NCBI GenBank assembly: GCA_900546845.1
Contig: UREK01000012.1
Coordinates: 1 to 64,000 of the forward strand
Length of the DNA: 64,000 nucleotides
Source: an uncultured Eubacteriales bacterium
GTDB taxonomy: Bacteria > Bacillota > Clostridia > Christensenellales > CAG-138
Direction: 5' to 3'
The notes under the pieces: model-generated
Database searches by the model: none
Told to the model about the DNA's origin: nothing
What the model saw: the letters and a program-made list of their open reading frames with translations, nothing else
Part shown: positions 17,154-26,115 of the stretch, piece after piece
How the letters are laid out: every line of letters starts with the position of its first letter
Numbering within the stretch: the first letter of the stretch is position 1
Translations under genes and position numbers: made by a program

Positions 17154-17525
17154 ATGATGGGTTTCGGATTCGGCGGATTCTCGGTTCTATTCACGATCGT
17201 GTTCGTCTTCATTTTCGGCATGATCGTTTTTATGGCGATAAAGGGCATTTCCCAATGGAGTAAAAACAACGCTTCGCCCCGGCTGACGGTGGACGCAGTC
17301 GTTGTGACCAAGCGCATCAGCACTTCCACGAGCATGCACAATGCCGGCAACGCCGCCATGCATCACCACACCTCGACCACGTATTACGTCACCTTCCAGG
17401 TGGAAAGCGGGGACCGTATGGAGTTTACCGTCTCCGGCCGGGAATACGGCATGCTGGCCGAGGGCGACTGCGGCAGGCTCACGTTCCAGGGTACGCGATA
17501 CCTTGGCTTTCTGCGCAACGCATGA
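17154..17525 (+). CDS. DUF2500 family membrane protein
   Basis: A 123-residue protein with one N-terminal membrane span (about residues 7-30) and a soluble domain containing PRLTVDAVVVTKRISTSTSMH, HHHTSTTYYVTFQVESGDRMEFTV and YGMLAEGDCGRLTFQGTRYLGF, the hallmark segments of DUF2500 (YhhM-like). Its role is unknown in any species I can name. The start at 17154 or 17157 is supported by the membrane span following it; the ribosome-binding site (GGAAAGGA) is rather distant. It overlaps the next, broken frame by 4 bases. Confidence 0.82.
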   Translation: MMGFGFGGFSVLFTIVFVFIFGMIVFMAIKGISQWSKNNASPRLTVDAVVVTKRISTSTSMHNAGNAAMHHHTSTTYYVTFQVESGDRMEFTVSGREYGMLAEGDCGRLTFQGTRYLGFLRNA

Positions 17526-17766
17526 GCCGGGCAAGCGCCCTGCCCGAAGCGGAACGGGCTGAACTTGCGGCCATCCTGCGCGCGCACGCGGAGCGCTATC
17601 CCAGGATGCAGCCTTCCGACGCAGTAAAGCTGCTCTACCAAAACGAATTCGGCGGCGGCCACCTGATGGCGGATCCCGCCGCGAGTTTGGCGCGCCTTGC
17701 AAACGGAATACGCCGCGGCACAGCGCGGCATACCGCTTCGTATTGCATTCCGTGTTGGGTGTTTAA
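17522..17766 (+). pseudogene. Truncated, frameshifted remnant of a conserved gene
   Basis: The frame starts with a translationally coupled ATG and reads 58 plausible residues, including YPRMQPSDAVKLLYQNEFGGGHLMAD, a motif I have seen in a clostridial family of much longer proteins whose name I do not recall. At about 17697 the continuation SLARL-QTEYAAAQRG appears in the next frame, implying a 1-base insertion, and shortly after the sequence runs into the 3' end of the convergent hydrolase gene. So it is most likely a decayed 5' fragment. Confidence 0.5.
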
Positions 17767-18485
17767 GACTGTGCGCTTTGCAGCATATGAAGAAGGTGCT
17801 TTTCCAGCGCCTTTTCTTCGTTTTGGCAGAACCAGAAGTGGCTCGATTCGTGCAGTTGAAGCACCTGCGCGCCCGGCAGGCTGCGCCGCACGAGCGCGAA
17901 CGAACGCGAGAAGGAGACAAGTTCATCCCCGGTGGAATTCGCAACTGCAAGCGGCGGCGCGAGGCGCGGCAGGTTTTTCCGCGTCCGCCCCATCAGGCGC
18001 AGCAGGCCGAGCGAGTTCGGGATCAGCGTGGGCGCGTTCCAAAGCGTAACGCCCGACACGCCGCGCAGTTCCCGCGCCGCAACGATGCGCGGATCCTCGC
18101 CGGGTCGTTCCCGGCAAGCCGACGCGGCGCGGATGCGGATCCCCACCCACGTCATGCGCAAATACAGCGGGAAGGCCAGCGCAAAAATCCCCGCGATCCT
18201 ATCCGGCCGCTTTGCCGCCGCGTTGACCGCGAGCAGGCCGCCCATGGAATGGCTCACGACCAGGAGCGTTTTCTGTTGTGCTTGCAGCGCGGCAAGCTCC
18301 GCGTCCACATGCGCCTGCCATTCCCGCCTGCCCGCCCGCAGGAATTCCCGCAGGGTCCCGCCATGCCCCGGCAGCGTGAGCAGCCGGACTTCCGCCCCAC
18401 GAGCTGCCACCGCTTCCGCAAACGGCGCAAACAGGGCGCTGTTTCCCATAAAGCCGTGTATGAACACGACACATACGTCCTTCAT
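17763..18485 (-). CDS. Alpha/beta hydrolase
   Basis: A 240-residue serine hydrolase of the carboxylesterase/monoacylglycerol-lipase type. It has the oxyanion segment VVFIHGFMGNS at the N terminus, the nucleophile elbow VVSHSMGGLL near residue 84, an aspartate in ANSTGDELVSF near 187 and the catalytic histidine in LHESSHFWF near 217. The ATG at 18485 is preferred to the TTG-type start further up since MKDVCVVFIHG is the usual family beginning. The 3' end abuts the decayed gene at 17522-17766. Substrate unknown. Confidence 0.85.
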   Translation of the reverse strand: MKDVCVVFIHGFMGNSALFAPFAEAVAARGAEVRLLTLPGHGGTLREFLRAGRREWQAHVDAELAALQAQQKTLLVVSHSMGGLLAVNAAAKRPDRIAGIFALAFPLYLRMTWVGIRIRAASACRERPGEDPRIVAARELRGVSGVTLWNAPTLIPNSLGLLRLMGRTRKNLPRLAPPLAVANSTGDELVSFSRSFALVRRSLPGAQVLQLHESSHFWFCQNEEKALEKHLLHMLQSAQS

Positions 18486-18513
18486 TTCAGGTGCCTTTCC
18501 ATGGCGCATGCCG

Positions 18514-18963
18514 TTACAGATATAGCTTTAAGACGATCTCCCCGCCGTTCTCCTCCCCATTTTCCCGGAAGCCGAACTTGTGATACAGCGCGAGCGCACC
18601 CGCATTGCTTTCCTTGGTGGAGAGGGTGATCTCGTCCGCGCCATGCGCTTTGAAGTACCGGATGATCTCGCGCAGCGCAGCGCTCCCATAGCCCTTGCCC
18701 TGCTGGGAAGCGTCGATCATGAAGCGCCACAGCCAGTATTTGTCATGCGGATCGTCGTTGGCTTCGTCGAACGCGAACATCGCAAAGCCCACCAACTGCC
18801 CATCAGCATAAACCGCGAACGGCCGCGCCACGTCCGGGTTTTCCACCGCCGTGTTCAGGGACGCTTCGTTGCTGGCGATGTATTCCGCCTGTTCCGGCGC
18901 CACCTTGAGCGCGATGCAGCCCGCCCGGTTCCCATCGTCAATTTTTCTCAGTTCCACGTTCAT
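18514..18963 (-). CDS. GNAT family N-acetyltransferase
   Basis: A 149-residue acetyltransferase similar to the spermine/spermidine (BltD/SpeG-like) group. Motif A is readable as WRFMIDASQQGKGYGSAALREIIRYF (about residues 79-104), and the end segment ESNAGALALYHKFGFRENGE is typical. Polyamine acetylation is possible but not shown. It ends 28 bases before the hydrolase ATG on the same strand, so the two are probably co-transcribed. Confidence 0.85.
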   Translation of the reverse strand: MNVELRKIDDGNRAGCIALKVAPEQAEYIASNEASLNTAVENPDVARPFAVYADGQLVGFAMFAFDEANDDPHDKYWLWRFMIDASQQGKGYGSAALREIIRYFKAHGADEITLSTKESNAGALALYHKFGFRENGEENGGEIVLKLYL

Positions 18964-19012
18964 TTTGGGGTAACCCCTCTTTTCAATTTGCTTATTTGTC
19001 TGCAGCTCCCCT

Positions 19013-19636
19013 TCACCGGATGAAGTTGGTCACGGCCCCGCGTTCGCGTTCCGGCGCGAGTACGCCCTGCGCGCGGCCCGCCTCGATGCATTTGAGCAGC
19101 CAGGCCATGTTCCGCGCCAGGTTGCGCATGGTCTGCAAGCCCTCCAGATCCTGCGCCACGTCTTCCGCGTGCTCCCCAAACGCGACATTCCAATACGTGG
19201 AGGATACGACCGGCATCTGCGCAATGGTGAAATACTTGTTCAGCACATCCATGGAAGCCACATTGCCCGCCCGCCGCGCGACGGCCACCGCCGCGCCCGG
19301 CTTGTGCATAAAGAGATCCCGGCATCCGTACATCGCCCGGTCGAGAAAGGATTGGATGCTCCCCGTGGGGTGCGAAAAATACACCGGAGTGCCAAACACG
19401 AAGCCGTCCGCCCCCTTCGATTTGGCGAGGAATTCGTTCACGCGGTCGCCTTTGAACACGCAGGCATGCAGCTTCCTGCACGCGCCGCAGTCCACGCAAT
19501 CCTGCACCGGGCCGTTTCCAATCCAGAAAAGTTCCGCAGAAACGCCCTCGGCTTCGAGCGTCTTTGCGACCTCGCTGAGCGCGGCGTGGGTGCTGCCCGC
19601 CTCGTGCGGGCTCCCGTTGAGCAGCAATACCTTCAT
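19013..19636 (-). CDS. Flavodoxin-fold NAD(P)H-dependent reductase
   Basis: A 207-residue FMN-binding protein of the NADPH-dependent FMN reductase/iron-sulfur flavoprotein group. MKVLLLNGSPHEAGSTHAAL is the phosphate-binding loop for FMN; DGFVFGTPVYFSHPTGSIQSFLDR near residue 78 is the second family segment. The C-x2-C-x-KLHAC pattern (DCVDCGACRKLHAC, near 47-60) resembles the cysteine cluster of Isf-like proteins, but whether it binds a cluster is open. AAGGAGG precedes the ATG. Confidence 0.85.
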   Translation of the reverse strand: MKVLLLNGSPHEAGSTHAALSEVAKTLEAEGVSAELFWIGNGPVQDCVDCGACRKLHACVFKGDRVNEFLAKSKGADGFVFGTPVYFSHPTGSIQSFLDRAMYGCRDLFMHKPGAAVAVARRAGNVASMDVLNKYFTIAQMPVVSSTYWNVAFGEHAEDVAQDLEGLQTMRNLARNMAWLLKCIEAGRAQGVLAPERERGAVTNFIR

Positions 19637-19664
19637 TTTCGCATTCCTCCTTGCTATGGCTTAA

Positions 19665-20348
19665 TTAAACTTCCAGCCCCTGCACGAAGCGGTAGAGCGG
19701 CTTCATCGCATCAAAGCCGTCCAGCACCTCGTCGAGCAGCGCGGGTTCAAACGTCTTTTTCAGATCCTTGGTGTAATAGCACCAGCTGATGCCCTTGCGG
19801 TTGAGATAGGGCTTGAGCGCCTCCGGCGCGTCCGGGAAATGGTCCCGCTTATACGGCTCGCCACGCACCTCGAACTTGGCGAGGCGTGGATCCGCAAGGA
19901 TCGAAAGGAAGCGCTCCGGATCGGCCAGGAGGCGTGCGCGGAAGGGTTTCATCAGCTCCGAATTTGCGCCGTACATGCCCATGCCGTAGCCATAGCCGTC
20001 CGGGTCGATCTCAAAATACACGCAGAGGCTTTCGCTCGTGCGCGTGTCCGGGTGGCGGAAGCCGATCCAGCCATGGTCGCGGTACGGGCGCTTGTCCTTG
20101 GAAAAACGCGTGTCCCGGTTCATGCGGGAAACGACGGTCGTAAGCCGCGTGTTGAAGTTCGGGTCAAGCTCGAGCGCGGCGGGGATAAGGTCCGTTGCGA
20201 GCGCGCGCATTGGTTCCTGCACCACGCGCTTGCAGCGCGCCCGGTTTGCGTCAAAGAAGGGCTTTTCGTTGTAAAAGCCCAGCTCCATCAGAAAACGATA
20301 CGTGTCGGGTTCAAACCCTTTGAAGTTCTGTCCCATCTTTTCATCCAT
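19665..20348 (-). CDS. DUF2461 family protein
   Basis: A 227-residue soluble protein matching the DUF2461 pattern: FLMELGFYNEKPFFDANRARCKR near the start, RMNRDTRFSKDKRPYRDHGWIGFRHP in the middle, YFEIDPDGYGYGMGMYG and later FEVRGEPYKRDHFPDAPEAL. Biochemical role unknown. It starts 8 bases after the stop of the thioesterase gene, with no strong ribosome-binding site of its own, which suggests translational coupling. Confidence 0.88.
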   Translation of the reverse strand: MDEKMGQNFKGFEPDTYRFLMELGFYNEKPFFDANRARCKRVVQEPMRALATDLIPAALELDPNFNTRLTTVVSRMNRDTRFSKDKRPYRDHGWIGFRHPDTRTSESLCVYFEIDPDGYGYGMGMYGANSELMKPFRARLLADPERFLSILADPRLAKFEVRGEPYKRDHFPDAPEALKPYLNRKGISWCYYTKDLKKTFEPALLDEVLDGFDAMKPLYRFVQGLEV

Positions 20349-20356
20349 TGTTCTGT

Positions 20357-21103
20357 TTAAAACGTCAATTTCATCAAAAAGGATTCGCGCCCTTCCGGCT
20401 GGATCACGCCGCGCAGGATCACCGCGTCCTTCGTCTCCGCACGCTCCATTGCGAATTCCGCGCCCTCCGTCAGCTCCGTTTTAAACCAGACGTCCAGCCG
20501 CTTCAGCGCGCCGATGCTGCCGCGCTCCTCCGCCGTAAGCGCATCGTAAGCGAATTCGCCGTACCGCTCGTTGTTCACATGGCCGAGCCCATCGATCCAG
20601 CTCGGGCGCACGGTGCGGCGCTCCACCTCCGCAAAATCGGCGCGCTCCGAAAAGCGTTTTTCCGCATGCAGCAGCTCCTCGCCGCCCGGCAGGTCGAACC
20701 GCGAAAGGATGCTCCGGTCCATGCAGAGCCGGTGTGTCCTTACATCCAGCAGTGAGGAAAACGTCGCGCCTGCGGCGACAAGCGTATTCTCCTCGTCGTA
20801 AAACGCGATCTCCCTGCGGTAAGTGGGCGGCGCATAGCGCGTGTGCCAGGTGCGCAGGGTCAGCCTGTCCTTGATGCGGATGGGCCGCATGAGCGCAACG
20901 CTCATCGAAAGCAGAACCCAGGCCACGCCGTATTGTGCCGAGATGCGGGGCGTGTCGATCTCGATCGCTTCCAAATGCCGGCCGATGGTCTCCACCGCGA
21001 TGCGCTGATACGCCGCTGGGTACAGCGCGCCCACCGCGCTGCACATGCTCACGTCCACATATACCGGGTAGGCATAGTCCTGTTCTCTCCAACCGGGGTT
21101 CAT
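20357..21103 (-). CDS. Acyl-ACP thioesterase (FatA/FatB-like)
   Basis: A 248-residue double hot-dog protein that would release fatty acids from acyl carrier protein. The C-terminal hot-dog shows SWIDGLGHVNNERYGEFAYDAL near residue 165, the D/HxNN..Y pattern of the family, and the N-terminal half has VYVDVSMCSAVGALYPAAYQRIA. The ATG at 21103 lies after GAAGGAGGGAACG. In gut clostridia such enzymes are common single genes; its chain-length preference is unknown. Confidence 0.82.
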   Translation of the reverse strand: MNPGWREQDYAYPVYVDVSMCSAVGALYPAAYQRIAVETIGRHLEAIEIDTPRISAQYGVAWVLLSMSVALMRPIRIKDRLTLRTWHTRYAPPTYRREIAFYDEENTLVAAGATFSSLLDVRTHRLCMDRSILSRFDLPGGEELLHAEKRFSERADFAEVERRTVRPSWIDGLGHVNNERYGEFAYDALTAEERGSIGALKRLDVWFKTELTEGAEFAMERAETKDAVILRGVIQPEGRESFLMKLTF

Positions 21104-21163
21104 CGTTCCCTCCTTCGTTCTATTTGGTTCTTTGCCTATCATACCACGATTTACGGGCAAATG

Positions 21164-21201
21164 AAAAGCGCCATCCGAAGGGAGAGGCGGATGGCGCTTT
21201 T
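21164..21201 (-). terminator. Terminator of the crt-hbd-bcd-etfBA operon
   Basis: A perfect 14-bp stem, AAAAGCGCCATCCG (21164-21177) with CGGATGGCGCTTTT (21188-21201), loop of 10 bases. It lies 19 bases past the etfA stop on the minus strand. Confidence 0.9.
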
Positions 21202-21219
21202 ATGGGTAAGGCTTACGCC

Positions 21220-22356
21220 TTATTTGGCAGCCTTTGCGGCGCGGATGGCCTCAATGAGCATCGGGGTCACCTTGAACAAATCGCCGCAGATACCGTAATC
21301 GGCAACCTCAAAGATGGGCGCGGTCTCGTTTTTGTTCACCGCAATGATGCACTCGGAATCCTGCATGCCGGCCTTATGCTGGATCGCGCCGGAGATGCCG
21401 AGGGCGACGTATACCTTCGGGTGTACGGTCTTGCCCGTCTGGCCGACCTGATGGTCAGCGCTCAGCCAGCCCGCGTCGATCGCCGCGCGGGAACCGCCGA
21501 CGACGCCGCCGAGCTCCGCGGCAAGCTCTTCCGCGAGCTTGATGCCCTGCTCCACGTCCCGGCTGATGCCGCGGCCGACGGAGACGACAAAGTCCGCGCC
21601 AACGAGATCCACGAGCTTCTTCGCGGCCTTGACCACTTCCACGACCTCGGTCTTGATATCGGCCTCGGTCAAGGAGAATTGCGGCTTCACGATCTTGCAT
21701 GCGTCCGCCTTGGCCTGGTCGAACGCGGCCTTCTTCATGACGCCCGGGCGCACCGTCGCCATGCTGGGGCGGAAGCGCGGGCAGATGATGGAAGCCATCA
21801 GGTGGCCGCCGAACGCCGGGCGGGTCATCTTCATGTCGCGGGAAACGTCATGATCCTGGCCCAGCACCTTTGCCTTCGAGGTGCCCGCAATGCGCTCCTC
21901 GGGCAGGGTGGAGCTTTCACGCAGGAAGTTCTTATAGCTTTCCATGTCCACGTCGAGGTGCGTGCAGTCCGCGCAGAGGCCGGTGTGCAGGCGCGCCGCG
22001 CAGCGGGGACCAAGGTCGCGGCCGATGTTGGTCGCGCCGATCAGGAACGCTTCGGGCTTGAGCTCCATGATCACGTCGCAGATGACCTTGGTGTAAGCGT
22101 CGGTGGTGTAATCCTTCAGCAGCGGGCTCTCGCAGACGATCACCTCGTCCGCGCCGTAGCCGCCGAGCTCCTTGGCGAGGCCTTCCACGTTGTCGCCGAG
22201 GAGCAGGCCGCACAGCTTTACGCCGAGCTCGTCCGCGAGCTTGCGGCCTTCGGAGATCAGTTCAAAATCGGTGGGCATCAGTTTGCCCTGGCGCTGCTCG
22301 CAGAACACCCAAACATCCTTGAAAGCAGCAAGATCGGTATTGTTGAACGTAGCCAT
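21220..22356 (-). CDS. etfA: Electron transfer flavoprotein alpha subunit
   Basis: A 378-residue EtfA that carries FAD and passes electrons to or from the acyl-CoA dehydrogenase. The C-terminal FAD domain is clear: VSVGRGISRDVEQGIKLAEELAAELGGVVGGSRAAIDAGWL near 255-295, QVGQTGKTVHPKVYVALGISGAIQHKAGM and the end IFEVADYGICGDLF. It lies last in the butyrate operon, 18 bases after etfB. In clostridia such Bcd-Etf complexes can bifurcate electrons from NADH to crotonyl-CoA and ferredoxin; whether this one does is inference. Confidence 0.96.
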   Translation of the reverse strand: MATFNNTDLAAFKDVWVFCEQRQGKLMPTDFELISEGRKLADELGVKLCGLLLGDNVEGLAKELGGYGADEVIVCESPLLKDYTTDAYTKVICDVIMELKPEAFLIGATNIGRDLGPRCAARLHTGLCADCTHLDVDMESYKNFLRESSTLPEERIAGTSKAKVLGQDHDVSRDMKMTRPAFGGHLMASIICPRFRPSMATVRPGVMKKAAFDQAKADACKIVKPQFSLTEADIKTEVVEVVKAAKKLVDLVGADFVVSVGRGISRDVEQGIKLAEELAAELGGVVGGSRAAIDAGWLSADHQVGQTGKTVHPKVYVALGISGAIQHKAGMQDSECIIAVNKNETAPIFEVADYGICGDLFKVTPMLIEAIRAAKAAK

Positions 22357-22374
22357 TCTCAGTTAACCCCTTTC

Positions 22375-23175
22375 TCAGATGATGTGCTTTGCCGCGAGCA
22401 TGCCCGCAAGCGTTTCACAGTCCGCCTTCTCCGCGCCCGGGAGCATCATGCCCGCGCCCTTTTGCGGCGGGGTGAAGGAGGTGAGGATGTTCGTGGGAGA
22501 ACCCTTGAGGCCGATGGTCGTGGGGTCGATCAACGGATCGTCCTTGAGCGCCTCATAGTCGAATACCGCCATGGGCTTGTCGTAGCACTCAAAGATGCCG
22601 CTCACGCTCATGTAGCGGGGCTCGTTGAGCTCCTTGATGCAGGTCACAAGGCAGGGGGTCTTGACCTTGATGGTCATGTAGCCGTCCTCCAGCATGCGCT
22701 TGACGGTAATGCAGTCACCCTCCTTGTGGATGTCTGCGGCGTAGGTCACCTGGGGCAGGCCGAGCTTTTCCGCGATCTGCGGGCCGACCTGCGCGGTGTC
22801 GCCGTCGATGGCCTGGCGGCCGCACATAATGATGTCATCCTGCTCCACGCCGATGCGGTTGATCGCCGCGGCGAGGATCTGGGAGGTGGCGTAGGTGTCG
22901 GAGCCGCCGAATTCGCGGCCGGAAACGAGCACCGCTTCGTCCGCGCCGCGGGCAAGCAGCTCACGCAGCATGCCTTCCGCCGGCGGGGGGCCCATCGTCA
23001 CGACGACGACCTTGCAGCCCGTCTCTTCCTTGAGCGTGAGGGCCGCTTCCACAGCATTGAGGTCGTCCGGGTTGGTGATGGTCTGCATGGACGCGCGGTC
23101 CAGCGTACCGTCAGGGTTCACGGCGACCTTTCCGGAGGTATCGGGAACCTGCTTCACACAAACGATGATCTTCAT
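22375..23175 (-). CDS. etfB: Electron transfer flavoprotein beta subunit
   Basis: A 266-residue EtfB starting MKIIVCVKQVPDTSGKVAVNPDGTLDR. The signature region VVVTMGPPPAEGMLRELLARGADEAVLVSGREFGGSDTYATSQILAAAI and the CGRQAIDGDTAQVGPQIAEKL segment are those of clostridial, Bcd-partner EtfB. The second ATG is chosen because AGGAGGT is too close to the first. It forms the heterodimer with EtfA encoded next. Confidence 0.96.
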   Translation of the reverse strand: MKIIVCVKQVPDTSGKVAVNPDGTLDRASMQTITNPDDLNAVEAALTLKEETGCKVVVVTMGPPPAEGMLRELLARGADEAVLVSGREFGGSDTYATSQILAAAINRIGVEQDDIIMCGRQAIDGDTAQVGPQIAEKLGLPQVTYAADIHKEGDCITVKRMLEDGYMTIKVKTPCLVTCIKELNEPRYMSVSGIFECYDKPMAVFDYEALKDDPLIDPTTIGLKGSPTNILTSFTPPQKGAGMMLPGAEKADCETLAGMLAAKHII

Positions 23176-23193
23176 TTTAACCATACCTCCTTC

Positions 23194-24366
23194 TTACTTC
23201 ACGCCGAGGTTGCTCGCGATGACCATGCGCTGGACTTCGCTCGTTCCCTCGTAGATCTCGGTAATCTTCGCGTCGCGCATCATGCGTTCCACGGGATATT
23301 CACGGGTGTAGCCATAGCCGCCGAAGAGCTGCACAGCGCGGCGTGTCACGTCGCTCGCCGCCTCGGCCGCAAAGAGCTTCGCCATCGCCGCATCCATGGA
23401 ATAAGCGGGAGCCTTCTTGCCGGCGAGCGCGGCTTCGGTGAACGCCTGCTTCTTCATCGCAGCGGAATACACAAGGAACTGCGCGGCCTGCATGCGGGTG
23501 TGCATATCCGCAAGCTGGAACTGCGTGTTCTGCATCTGGGAAAGGCGCTTGCCAAACTGCTTGCGCTCCTGGACGTACTTGATCGTCTCCTCCACAGCGC
23601 CCTCGCCGATGCCGAGCGCCTGCGAGGCGATGCCGATGCGGCCGCCGTCGAGCGTCTTCATCGCAATGCCAAAGCCCTTGCCCTCTTTGCCGAGCAGGTT
23701 TTCCTTGGGGACGATGCAGTTTTCCATAATGAGCTCGCAGGTAGCGCTGCCGCGGATGCCCATCTTCTTCTCCTTCTTGCCGACGGAGAAGCCCGGGAAG
23801 TCCTTCTCGACGATGAACGCCGAAATGCCCTTGTTGCCGGCCTTTTTATCGGTCATGGCAAAGATGATGTAAACGCTCGCATAGCCTGCGTTGGTGATGA
23901 AGATCTTCGTGCCGTTGAGCACGTAGTGGTCGTCCACAAGCTCTGCGGTGGTCTGCTGGCCGGAAGCGTCCGTACCCGCGTTGGGCTCGGTGAGGCCGAA
24001 CGCGCCAATCCATTCGCCGGAAAGGAGCTTAGGCAGGTACTTCATCTTCTGCTCCTCGGTGCCGTTCTCATAGATCGGCGCGCAGCAGAGGGAGGTGTGT
24101 GCGGAAACGATGACGCCCGTGGTGCCGCATGCCTTGGAAAGTTCTTCCACGGCCATGACGTACGCAAGCACGTCGCCGCCCGCCCCGCCGTACTTTTTCG
24201 GGAACGGAATGCCCAGGAAGCCGTAACGCGCAAGTTTCTTGACGGTTTCCACCGGGAAGCGTTCCTCCTCGTCGACTTCCTCGGCGAGGGGCTTGACCTC
24301 GTTCTCCGCGAATGCGCGATACATGTCGCGCAGCAGCAGATGCTGTTTGGAAAGCGTGAAATCCAT
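23194..24366 (-). CDS. bcd: Short-chain acyl-CoA dehydrogenase, probable butyryl-CoA dehydrogenase
   Basis: A 390-residue flavoprotein that would reduce crotonyl-CoA to butyryl-CoA with EtfAB. Family features: AFGLTEPNAGTDASGQQTTAEL near 133-154, IFITNAGYASVYIIFA, and the catalytic glutamate in ITEIYEGTSEVQRMVIA near 366-382. The 390-residue length and high similarity of motif layout to clostridial Bcd, plus adjacent etfBA, hbd and crt, support butyryl-CoA specificity. AGGAGGAACT precedes the ATG. Confidence 0.92.
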   Translation of the reverse strand: MDFTLSKQHLLLRDMYRAFAENEVKPLAEEVDEEERFPVETVKKLARYGFLGIPFPKKYGGAGGDVLAYVMAVEELSKACGTTGVIVSAHTSLCCAPIYENGTEEQKMKYLPKLLSGEWIGAFGLTEPNAGTDASGQQTTAELVDDHYVLNGTKIFITNAGYASVYIIFAMTDKKAGNKGISAFIVEKDFPGFSVGKKEKKMGIRGSATCELIMENCIVPKENLLGKEGKGFGIAMKTLDGGRIGIASQALGIGEGAVEETIKYVQERKQFGKRLSQMQNTQFQLADMHTRMQAAQFLVYSAAMKKQAFTEAALAGKKAPAYSMDAAMAKLFAAEAASDVTRRAVQLFGGYGYTREYPVERMMRDAKITEIYEGTSEVQRMVIASNLGVK

Positions 24367-24402
24367 AGTTCCTCCTATTAATGTAAGGGGTTTCCCCTTT
24401 GC

Positions 24403-25254
24403 TTACTGCTTGTTGTAAACATAAAAGCCGCGGCCGGCCTTGCGGCCGAGCAGCCCGCCGCGCACATATTTGCGCAGCAGCGGATGCGCGCGGTATTTGC
24501 TGTCGTGCGTCTCTTCAAAAAGCGTATCCATGATGGCGAGAACCACGTCAAGGCCGATGAGGTCGCCCAGCTCGAGCGGGCCCATCGGGTGGTTGCAGCC
24601 AAGGCGCATAGCCGCATCGATCCCCTCCGCGGAGGCGATGCCTTCCGCGTAAAGGCCAACGGCCTCGTTGATCATGGGGATGAGGATACGGTTTACCACG
24701 AAGCCCGGGCATTCCTGCACCTCCACCGGCTCTTTGCCAATGGCCCGCGCAAGGCACTCTGCCGTGGCGAACGTCTCCGCCGATGTACCGACGCCCCGGA
24801 TGATCTCCACGAGCTTCATCACTGTCGCCGGGTTGAAGAAATGCATGCCGATGACGCGGTCCGGCCGCTTCGTCGCGGATGCGATGTCCGTAATGGAGAT
24901 GGACGAGGTGTTGCTTGCGAAGATCGTCTCCGCCGGGCAGATGCCGTCCAGCTCCTGGAATACGCTTTTCTTCACGTCCGCCCGCTCAACGATCGCCTCA
25001 ATGACGAGCGCCGCTTCCCTGGCGGGTGCGAGCTCCGTCGTAAACGCGATGCGGGAAAGGATTGCGTCCGCGTCCTCCCGTGCGAGTTTGCCGCGCGCGA
25101 CGCGCTTATCGAGCCCACCCGCAAGGCGCGCCTGTGCGCGCGCAAGGATCTCGTCGTTCACGTCGCGCACTGCGACGCGGTAGCCCGCCTGCGCGAACGC
25201 CTGGGCAATGTCGAGGCCCATCGTGCCTGCGCCGGTCACAAAGATCTGTTCCAT
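24403..25254 (-). CDS. hbd: 3-hydroxybutyryl-CoA dehydrogenase
   Basis: A 283-residue NAD(P)-linked dehydrogenase for acetoacetyl-CoA/3-hydroxybutyryl-CoA. The Rossmann start is VTGAGTMGLDIAQAFAQAGYRVAVRD. The catalytic segment RVIGMHFFNPATVMKLVEII (near residues 131-150) and VNRILIPMINEAVGLYAEGIAS follow, then GCNHPMGPLELGDLIGLDV. Length equals clostridial Hbd. Its stop lies 36 bases before the bcd start, and its ATG is 2 bases after the crt stop. In lysine fermentation it is not strictly needed, so the operon also serves acetyl-CoA to butyrate. Confidence 0.94.
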   Translation of the reverse strand: MEQIFVTGAGTMGLDIAQAFAQAGYRVAVRDVNDEILARAQARLAGGLDKRVARGKLAREDADAILSRIAFTTELAPAREAALVIEAIVERADVKKSVFQELDGICPAETIFASNTSSISITDIASATKRPDRVIGMHFFNPATVMKLVEIIRGVGTSAETFATAECLARAIGKEPVEVQECPGFVVNRILIPMINEAVGLYAEGIASAEGIDAAMRLGCNHPMGPLELGDLIGLDVVLAIMDTLFEETHDSKYRAHPLLRKYVRGGLLGRKAGRGFYVYNKQ

Positions 25255-25256
25255 GG

Positions 25257-26048
25257 TTACTCCCCTTTAAAGTTCTCGCGCGGCTTCTTTTCCAAAAAGG
25301 CGCGCATAGCCATCTTTTGATCCTCCGTGTTGAAACAGAAGGAGAACAATTCTTCTTCCGTCGCAAGATCCACATCAATGAAGCGGTCCACGCGCGTGCT
25401 GATCGCGCGTTTGCAGGCCTGCACCGCAATGGGCGCGTTGCCCGCAATCTGCGCGGCCATTTCCATGGCCCGATCCATCAGCTCCGCGTCCGGGTACACC
25501 GCGTTCACGAGGCGGATGCGCAGCGCTTCCGAAGCCGGGATCGGCTTGCCGGTGAGGATGAGCTGCATCGCATAGGATGCGCCGATCACACGCGGCAGCC
25601 GCTGCGTGCCGCCGAAGCCCGGCGTGATGCCGAGCGTCACCTCCGGCTGGCCCAGCTTCGCGCCCTCCGCGGCAAGGCGGATGTCGCAGCAGAGCGCAAG
25701 CTCCAGCCCGCCTCCGAGCGCATAGCCGTTGATCGCTGCGATGACGGGGACGCGCAGGTCGTCGAGCGCCTTAAACGCCCGGTGCGCAACGGCCGCGAAG
25801 CGCTTCGCGCCCCTTGCGTCCAAGCCGGCCATCTCGCCGATGTCCGCGCCCGCGATGAACGCCTTTTGCCCCATGCCCGTGATGATGAGCACGCGGATGG
25901 AATCGTCCGCTTCGATCTCGCGCAGCGCCTGCTCCAGCTCAATCAGCGTTTCGGTGTTGAGCGCGTTGAGCGCGCGCGGCCGGTTCACGGTGAGCACAAC
26001 GGCAGCGCCGTGCCGCTCCACGAGAATATTCTTTCTCATATTCTCCAT
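25257..26048 (-). CDS. crt: Enoyl-CoA hydratase (crotonase)
   Basis: A 263-residue crotonase-fold protein. It reads VVLTVNRPRALNALNTETLIEL, the oxyanion-hole segment GQKAFIAGADIGEMAGL near residue 63 and ALGGGLELALCCDIRLAAEGAKLGQPEVTLGITPGFGGTQRL with the two catalytic glutamates of the family. It interconverts 3-hydroxybutyryl-CoA and crotonyl-CoA. The ATG at 26048 is preferred to the TTG at 26057 because of spacing from AGGAGG. It is the first gene of the crt-hbd-bcd-etfBA operon. Confidence 0.93.
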   Translation of the reverse strand: MENMRKNILVERHGAAVVLTVNRPRALNALNTETLIELEQALREIEADDSIRVLIITGMGQKAFIAGADIGEMAGLDARGAKRFAAVAHRAFKALDDLRVPVIAAINGYALGGGLELALCCDIRLAAEGAKLGQPEVTLGITPGFGGTQRLPRVIGASYAMQLILTGKPIPASEALRIRLVNAVYPDAELMDRAMEMAAQIAGNAPIAVQACKRAISTRVDRFIDVDLATEEELFSFCFNTEDQKMAMRAFLEKKPRENFKGE

Positions 26049-26115
26049 CTGGTTCAAACCTCCTTGCGGTTATAAACAGCTCAATTTGGCTGGCCTCCCG
26101 GCCTTCCTAAGCTAT

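Noticed and set aside
20935..24381. 1148-codon open frame on the plus strand
   Set aside because: Antisense shadow of etfA, etfB and bcd, His/Arg/Asp-rich as expected of such shadows.
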